Shown in pieces: positions 57,767 to 64,000 of a stretch of 64,000 nucleotides of DNA (position 1 is its first letter; each line of letters opens with the position of its first letter). This DNA is from Chloranthus sessilifolius (lineage: Eukaryota > Streptophyta > Magnoliopsida > Chloranthales > Chloranthaceae). A program made the translations under genes and the position numbers. The stretch spans positions 127,748,831 to 127,812,830 of the forward strand of contig CM037585.1 of NCBI GenBank assembly GCA_021018995.1. Direction: 5' to 3'. Under the pieces are notes generated by a model. It made no database searches and had not been told where the DNA came from. It saw only the letters and a program-made list of their open reading frames with translations.

Positions 57767-59418
57767 ATTAACTTCTCATCCTTCATTTTCAAATCTTAGT
57801 AGGTCTGGCATATGATCAATTGTGAGTAGCCAAACACCCTAAGGTGAGTTACATTCAGGTCGAGAGATGCTTGTAGGCCGGCTACGCAGGCTTCATATTC
57901 GGTCATGTTGATGGTGCGGGAGAAGTTGAGCTTGATGGAGACTAGTATGTGGGACCCCTTCGGTGAAATCAGAACAACGTCGACTCCTTGACCTTCAGCA
58001 TTTGATGCACCATCAAAGTGCATTACCCAGGACTCTTCTGCCTCTTTTGTGTCATCCTTTGTCATGAACAAGATGTCCTCATCGGGAACTTAGTCCTCAG
58101 AGGTTCGTAATCAGGTAAGGGGTTCTCGGCAATATGATCAGCAAGTTCGTGCCCCTTGATCAACTTCTGAGTGATATACGTGATGTTGAATTCTAATAAG
58201 AGGAGTTGTCAGCGTGCAGCAGAGCTGATTTATCAAATAGGTACTTTAAAGAATCCATCCGTGTTAGAAGGAGAACCACCTGGGAGAGCAGGTAGTGACG
58301 AAGTCTTTGTGTAGCCCAAATGAGAGCCAGACATGCTTTCTCCATAAGAGAGTAGCGTGTCTCATAATCTGTAAACTTCTTACTCAGATAGTAAATTGTC
58401 TGCTCTTTTCTTTTGGTTTCATCGTGTTGTTCTAAGACACACCCTATTGAAACTTTCGTCATAGAGAGGTACATTAAGAATTGTCTTTCGGGAACTGATG
58501 ATACCAAAATTGGAGGATCGAGGAGATAACTTTTGATTTTATCGAACGCTGCTTGACAATCGTTGTTCCATTCAACGGGCGAATCCTTCCTTAGTAATTT
58601 GAAGATCGGCGTGCATATATGAGTTAACTGTGTAATGAACTGACTGATATACTATATTCTGCCCAGAAAACTTCTGACCTCTTTCTCGGTAGATGGCGGA
58701 GGCATTTCTACGATAGCTTTCACTTTCACGGGTTTGACCTCGATGCCTCTCCTGTTGACGATGAATCCCAACAACTTTCTTGACATAACAACGAATGCAA
58801 ATTTTTGAGGATTCAGACACAATCTATATTTTTTTAGTCTTTCAAATAATTTTTGAAGGTTCACCAGATGATCACCTCTCTCTTGTGACTTGACGATTAT
58901 ATCATCAATGTATACCTCAATTTCCTAGTGCATCATGTCGTGGAACAGTGCAGTCATTGCTCTCTGATATGTTGCTTCAGTATTTTTCAATCCGAATGGC
59001 ATGACCCGGTAATAGAATGTTCCCCATAGAGTGATGAACGATGTCTTTTATCGGTTCACCTCTGCCATTTTGATCTGATTGTAACCAAAGAAATCGTCCA
59101 TGAATGAGAGCTCCCATGCTTGACAGTATTATTAACCAAGATATCGATGTGTGGCAAGGGGAAGCCATCTTTTGGGCTCGCTTTGTTGAGGTTTCTAAAG
59201 TCAATGCACATGCGAACCTTTCCGTCCTTTCTCGGCACTGACACGATGTTAGCCAGCCACTGTTGGTATTTAGAGACCATGAGAAAACCGACATTATATT
59301 GCTTGATGACTTCATCCTTCACTTTCAACATCCATTCGAGCCAGAGACACCTCAATTTTTACTTGACAGACTTAACATATGGATATAGCGGCAACTCATG
59401 TTTGACCAAATCAGTATT
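57767..59418 (-). pseudogene. Reverse transcriptase and start of RNase H of element B
   Basis: RT pieces at 59355-59056 (NIVSVPRKDGKVRMCIDFRN), 59010-58870 (catalytic EVYIDDII at about 58905), 58864-58652 (KKYRLCLNPQKFAF, RKLLGFIVNRRGIEV) and 58507-58193 (DETKRKEQTIYYLSKKF). The RNase H start at 58071-57796 has WVMHFDGASNAEGQGV. Frameshifts separate the pieces, and an insertion breaks RNase H at 57761. It is useful as a comparison for element A, because it keeps residues where A has stops. Confidence 0.88.
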
Positions 59419-60211
59419 TGATCGGTGCCAAAATGTGACTATATTATGCACCCTAAATCTTACATTTAGCTGTCCGATGAAAGCATTTGATGGTTGTTAT
59501 GAGGTTTTAATGATTACAGGTGGTTCTGACCGTTAGATCGCTAAATAGCATAAAAGAGGATAATTACAGGATACACAAGGGCTACAGATAAAAAGGTCAA
59601 AAGAAGCATCGAAATCCGTGAAGTAGCTAAACATCCATTAGAGAATAAAGATTCTACCCCTATGTGTCAATCAATTGAAGATTAAGCATCAATCGATTGA
59701 CAGGAGAAGACAACTTTATCCCCACTTACTTCGATTCAAAAGTCAATCGATCGAGATTTAATTCTCAATCGATTGAGGCTATTAGGGATAGGGTTTGCTC
59801 GGCCCTATAAAAAGGAAGCTACGACTTTTTGTAAGGAATCTTCTTTCATCGTTTTTTAATATTATTGTGGAGAGACTATTTTTCCTTCTTTGAGGGTTCT
59901 TCTTTCTCTCAGTAATCGTATTAGGGTTTTTAATTCTCTTTTATAGTTTTAAGAGCATAGATTGTACCTAGGAACAAAAGCATTGTACGGAGAATTTTGA
60001 GATAAATAAAAGAGCTTTATTAAAATAATGTCTTCGGATCTACAACGGGTTTGTACACCGAGGATGAGCGGCTAAATTTATTTGCTCAAGGAGGAGGCGA
60101 ATCGGAGATAAGTAACTGTTCTGTTATTGTTTCTACAATTTCATGGTATTATCATTGAATCATTCTGTTATAAGTGTATCCTTGGTTGAATATTGTTGAG
60201 TCTTTGTTTAC
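59419..60211 (+). mobile_element. Element G: part of an LTR inserted in element B
   Basis: Begins TGATCGGTGCC exactly where the similarity of B to A stops. It has a TATA box (CCCTATAAAAAGG, about 59802) followed by a CT-rich leader-like stretch, so it reads forward. Four palindromes of the TCAATCGATTGA type lie at 59667-59776. It is interrupted by element F at 60212, and the continuation is outside the window. Family not identified. Confidence 0.6.
59667..59777. repeat. TCAATCGATTGA palindromes in element G
   Basis: TCAATCAATTGA (59667), TCAATCGATTGA (59689), TCAATCGATCGA (59743) and CTCAATCGATTGAG (59764-59777), all just upstream of the TATA box. Confidence 0.88.
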
Positions 60212-62216
60212 TGTAACAACCCCAGATTTTCGGAATCGTATAAGCCACATGCCACGCACGTGTATGTGTGGTTCATAAGGAAACCTGGGTCAACATATAC
60301 ACACGGTGTGTATATGTGTATAACATATTATATTTTTCCTTTCCTTTCACTATATAAGTGAAAGTGGAGAGAAGTATCTCCCCTACGTAACATCATTTTA
60401 ACCTAAATAGAGAGGAGGAAGATAGAGAAATAGAAAAGAGAGACTTGTAGGGAGGAAAGGCTAAGGCTTGGTTGGAGTGTAAACCGGTGGAAGACCTGGA
60501 GAGAAGGTCGAACCAGAACCGTAGAGATCTCTTCGTTTCTAATAGGGATTCGAACGTTGGATCGAGCCGACTACGAGATCCACCGATTTAGGTAAGAGAT
60601 AATGCTTGAGAAGTGCTTAGGTATGTCTTAATGATAACCTACAATGTTTAGGGGCAATGGCCAATTAATTTTATTTAAGATTTAAGGAAATAGAATAGAT
60701 TTCTTGCATAAAAATCACGAAGTAAATGTTTCCGCCCTCGCTCGAGCGATCTAAACGTCTCGCTCGAGCGAGGACAAAATATATAACCTGGGAATAGTGT
60801 GTTCTGGGCTCGCTCGAGCGAGACCCATATTGAAAGAATAGGCTCGCTCAAGCGAGGTAATCCAACACCTCGTTTTAACCGCGCGAGCGAGGATAAGAGG
60901 CCGCTCAAGCGAGGCTTCGCGACCGCTCGAGCGAGGTTAAGAGGTCGCTCGAGCGATGCTAAGCAACCGCTCGAGCGATACACCAAAACTAAAATTTAAT
61001 TCTTTTAAGTATACAAATATACCTCATGTGAACTATGCGCTCAAGGAGTGCTAGTGACCACTAATGAACAGGGTTTTTAATTCTCTTTTATAGTTTTAAG
61101 AGCATAGATTGTACCTAGGAACAAAAGCATTGTACGGAGAATTTTGAGATAAATAAAAGAGCTTTATTAAAATAATGTCTTCGGATCTACAACGGGTTTG
61201 TACACCGAGGATGAGCGGCTAAATTTATTTGCTCAAGGAGGAGGCGAATCGGAGATAAGTAACTGTTCTGTTATTGTTTCTACAATTTCATGGTATTATC
61301 ATTGAATCATTCTGTTATAAGTGTATCCTTGGTTGAATATTGTTGAGTCTTTGTTTACTGTAACAACCCCAGATTTTCGGAATCGTATAAGCCACATGCC
61401 ACGCACGTGTATGTGTGGTTCATAAGGAAACCTGGGTCAACATATACACACGGTGTGTATATGTGTATAGCATATTATATTTTTCCTTTCCTTTCACTAT
61501 ATAAGTGAAAGTGGAGAGAAGTATCTCCCCTACGTAACATCATTTTAACCTAAATAGAGAGGAGGAAGATAGAGAAATAGAAAAGAGAGACTTGTAGGGA
61601 GGAAAGGCTAAGGCTTGGTTGGAGTGTAAACCGGTGGAAGACCTGGAGAGAAGGTCGAACCAGAACCGTAGAGATCTCTTCGTTTCTAATAGGGATTCGA
61701 ACGTTGGATCGAGCCGACTACGAGATCCACCGATTTAGGTAAGAGATAATGCTTGAGAAGTGCTTAGGTATGTCTTAATGATAACCTACAATGTTTAGGG
61801 GCAATGGCCAATTAATTTTATTTAAGATTTAAGGAAATAGAATAGATTTCTTGCATAAAAATCACGAAGTAAATGTTTCCGCCCTCGCTCGAGCGATCTA
61901 AACGTCTCGCTCGGGCGAGGACAAAATATATAACCTGGGAATAGTGTGTTCTGGGCTCGCTCGAGCGAGACCCATATTGAAAGAATAGGCTCGCTCAAGC
62001 GAGGTAATCCAACACCTCGTTTTAACCGCGCGAGCGAGGATAAGAGGCCGCTCAAGCGAGGCTTCGCGACCGCTCGAGCGAGGTTAAGAGGTCGCTCGAG
62101 CGATGCTAAGCAACCGCTCGAGCGATACACCAAAACTAAAATTTAATTCTTTTAAGTATACAAATATACCTCATGTGAACTATGCGCTCAAGGAGTGCTA
62201 GTGACCACTAATGACC
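59923..62216 (+). repeat. 1147-bp tandem duplication across the G/F junction
   Basis: 59923-61069 and 61070-62216 are nearly identical; I noticed only two or three differences (for example GTATAACAT/GTATAGCAT and GCTCGAGCG/GCTCGGGCG). The unit contains the last 289 bases of G and the first 858 of the F LTR, so it arose after F was inserted, or it is an assembly error. Confidence 0.95.
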
Positions 62217-63545
62217 ATTCTAAGGCATGTCTTTTCACATGAAATGTAGATTGACGTGAGATCGGGACGTGTCATCACTACGAGAAGGGACCACTGGGTT
62301 TTGCCTTGAGGTAGGGAACCTTATCGAAACATGTACATTGTTCAGTTTCGCATATGTGTAGTACAGATTTAATTGCTAAACTAAGTACCTCATCATGTCA
62401 CATAAATAGAGCGTGCGTGTGTTGACTTCAGAAAATGAAGCCAGAGGTCCCAAGGGGACGCAAGAACTACAAGATGAATACCTACATGACACAACATATC
62501 AGTAGCATCCCAGGGGTGCAGATGAGAATCAGTGGGGAAAAGAAAGTAAAGTGATAAGGCCTAATATATTAAAAATTAGCACAATCACGGTGAATAACTA
62601 CATGTAAGGCACACTTGATATTTTTGTTATTTAAGGTTTGTTTAGAATACCTCACCGACGTGGTGGGATACCCATGACTGACTCGGCAGAATATCCGTGA
62701 CCGGTACGGCGGTTAATCCAGATACGATGGCACATCCGGGGATGTAGATTTAACGATGAACCCACACCTAGGAGAAAGGGGCTTGAGGCGATATTCGAGG
62801 AATGCAAAATTGATAACTGTCTAGTTAGGCAGCGATGGTGGGTATTCCGCCGGGGCTCGATGCTATATTGCTCGGGGACTATTTAAGTTAAAGAGTTAAG
62901 TTAAAAGAATAAAACCATGTAAAGTAAGTAGTGGTGTTCACCTTTTCCTTGATTATTTGATTGCCCTTCCGGATAGTGATAGCGGATAAACTATACTTTT
63001 CTTTTCTGCACAACATATATATCAATTAATCTATATGTTTTTCGTTTCCCTATTGAGCTAGGATGTAGCTCACCTTAGACTATCGTCGCAGTGCAACACT
63101 CATGACAACACGGAGTTTGAGGCGTTGATCCTAAGGGTTCGGATTTTGCAGACGGAGAAGAGTTAGAACCTCCTCCCGAGGAATTCTTTTAGAGGTGCTT
63201 TACGTTTAGAAGTGGTGAGTAGAGAGTACTCGTGGCTTGGCATGTCAAGTCCTTTCTTTTAAATGTAATTAAATACTATACTTTTCTTTTGGCAAACTAT
63301 CGAAGGTGATAAGATTATCATTTATGGGTCAAGGTAGTTCCTCTGCTCTTGAATTGGCATGAGACTGGAACAGTCTGTTAGTTGCTAGACCTTATTGAAA
63401 CATGGAGACTTAATTAATTTGAAGCTTTGGTAATTTAAATTGTTGACTTTTAATCGATATGTGATGTTTCGCTTAGATTAAGGTGCATGACCTTGAGGGT
63501 CGTGCTGATGGCAGATTTTTAAGTAACGAAAATCGGGCTATCACA
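60212..63545 (+). repeat. 5' LTR of element F with an internal duplication
   Basis: Runs from TGTAACAACC to CTATCACA just before the primer site. A second LTR start at 61359 belongs to the tandem duplication, so the original LTR was about 2.2 kb. The TATA box lies in a hairpin (60345-60363, arms TTTCACT/AGTGAAA around ATATA; copy at 61492-61510). Confidence 0.82.
60737..60979. repeat. CTCGCTCGAGCGAG palindrome array in the LTR of element F
   Basis: About nine copies of a palindrome centred on CGCTCGAGCG (60737, 60759, 60809, 60843, 60901, 60923, 60945, 60967 and a degenerate one near 60873). Some flanks change from CTCG to CCG or TCG, and two have AA for GA in the centre. The whole array is duplicated at 61884-62126. 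Confidence 0.92.
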
Positions 63546-63547
63546 GT
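62217..63547 (+). other. Downstream part of the element F LTR
   Basis: No gene. A short direct-repeat region with GGTGGGATACC / CCGTGACCGGTACGGCGG lies near 62655-62720. It ends in the LTR end and the two-base spacer before the primer site. Confidence 0.6.
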
Positions 63548-63560
63548 TGGTATTAGAGCT
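63548..63560 (+). other. Primer-binding site of element F
   Basis: TGGTATTAGAGCT starts two bases after the LTR end. It matches the initiator tRNA-Met site with one C-to-T change. Confidence 0.88.
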
Positions 63561-63634
63561 GTTTCTTCTAGAAATTCTGACAATCATTCTTTTGTCAGAG
63601 CATAGGGACTTCTGCTGAGGAAAGTTCATTTCAT

Positions 63635-64000
63635 ATGCAGGACGTGATGTCTTCGGGAAGGAGAGGTCGACCAAGGGGTGGTCATGATAGGTACTTACGC
63701 AGTAGAGGTGAGTTCATCTCGCCAACGAACACAGTACCGTTGGGAGAAAGAGAAATTCCCGAGAGTAGTAGTCAAGGGAACAAAGAACAGACCGAAATTC
63801 ATGATCAAGACCGTCACGGTCAAGATCTGAGAGAACAAGATAGGATCAGGGAGAGAAATGAAGAGAGAGAGGAGCGTCAGAGGATGATGCACACTATGGA
63901 AACCATGGCAGCTGCCATGGCAGCATCCTTGTCAGCCCAAAATACGGGTAATCAGCACCAGCCACCTACATCTCCGGTAGTGCCAACACCCCAGACTTGA
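63635..64000 (+). CDS. Start of Gag of element F
   Basis: 121 codons. The better start is ATG at 63647 (MSSGRRGRPRGGHD). The product is very charged: a basic Arg/Gly N-terminus, then a long Glu/Arg/Gln stretch, probably helical (REQDRIRERNEEREERQR), then an Ala-rich helix and a Gln/Pro-rich linker. This matches the region before the Gag core in Tekay-type chromoviruses. The frame ends with TGA at the very last bases, which would be a premature stop, since the Gag core should follow. Confidence 0.75.
   Translation: MQDVMSSGRRGRPRGGHDRYLRSRGEFISPTNTVPLGEREIPESSSQGNKEQTEIHDQDRHGQDLREQDRIRERNEEREERQRMMHTMETMAAAMAASLSAQNTGNQHQPPTSPVVPTPQT

Larger units (their letters stand above)
52384..59418 (-). 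mobile_element. Element B, right piece: pol and 3' region of an old Tat element
   Basis: The minus strand encodes RT, RNase H and integrase closely related to element A, followed by the same 3' repeat block. It is cut at 52384 by element E, at 55132-57761 by an LTR-like insertion, and at 59418/59419 by the LTR of element G just inside the N-terminal part of RT. Gag, protease and the 5' LTR are not in the window. Confidence 0.9.
60212..64000 (+). mobile_element. Element F: chromovirus (Tekay/Del-like) 5' end
   Basis: The LTR start TGTAACAACCCCAGATTTTCGG, the tRNA-Met-type primer site (TGGTATTAGAGC, usual TGGTATCAGAGC) at 63548 and a Gag start rich in Arg and Glu are typical of Tekay/Del chromoviruses. 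The element runs out of the window. Confidence 0.85.

Noticed and set aside
60675-60986. Minus-strand ORF of 103 codons in the LTR of F, present twice
   Set aside because: Follows from the CTCGCTCGAGCGAG array and its tandem duplication. Not a protein-like composition.

Overview
The window is plant nuclear DNA made almost entirely of nested LTR retrotransposons. I see no intact host gene, rRNA, tRNA or CRISPR. The plant assignment rests on the Ty3/gypsy lineages present (Tat/Ogre-like, Athila-like, Tekay/Del-like chromovirus), 5-bp target-site duplications, and introns with plant-type splice sites. I cannot name the species.

Layout. Element A (930-24093, + strand) is a giant Tat/Ogre-like element of about 23 kb. 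It has two ~1.6 kb LTRs, a gag-pro frame, a candidate intron, an RT-RNase H-integrase region, and a 9 kb 3' part carrying two genes on the opposite strand. Both look like plant mobile domain (PMD) genes. One is uninterrupted by introns and the other has seven exons. A is inserted in element C (24094-32262, - strand, Athila-like), and bases 1-929 are probably the other side of C. C sits in the 3' LTR of an older Tat element B, whose pieces are 32263-33668 and 52384-59418 (- strand). B is split by element E (33669-52383, - strand, 18.7 kb, LTRs of 2.6 and 2.4 kb, perfect GCCAC duplication). E also carries a multi-exon opposite-strand gene. B is interrupted again by a 2.6 kb LTR-like insertion (55132-57761, perfect ATGGG duplication) and ends against another LTR, G (59419-60211). 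G is invaded by element F (60212 to the window end, + strand), a chromovirus with its 5' LTR and the start of gag. A 1147-bp near-identical tandem duplication covers the G/F junction.

All coding regions are damaged by stops, frameshifts or changed catalytic residues. Many stops in A are one C-to-T or G-to-A change from the expected codon, as expected of methylated, silenced copies.

Main observation. Nearly every element carries its own array of short palindromes or hairpins in the LTR. In A, and less clearly in C and E, the same motif or geometry recurs inside the element, upstream of the accessory genes. In A this is a 21-base palindrome with a TATA-like core, about 18 copies in five clusters: both LTRs, the gag leader, and upstream of each opposite-strand gene. 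In E it is a chain of hairpins whose loop stays constant while the stems change together. This suggests element-specific cis-regulatory systems linking LTR and accessory-gene expression. That role is inference; the repeats and splice sites are read directly from the sequence.
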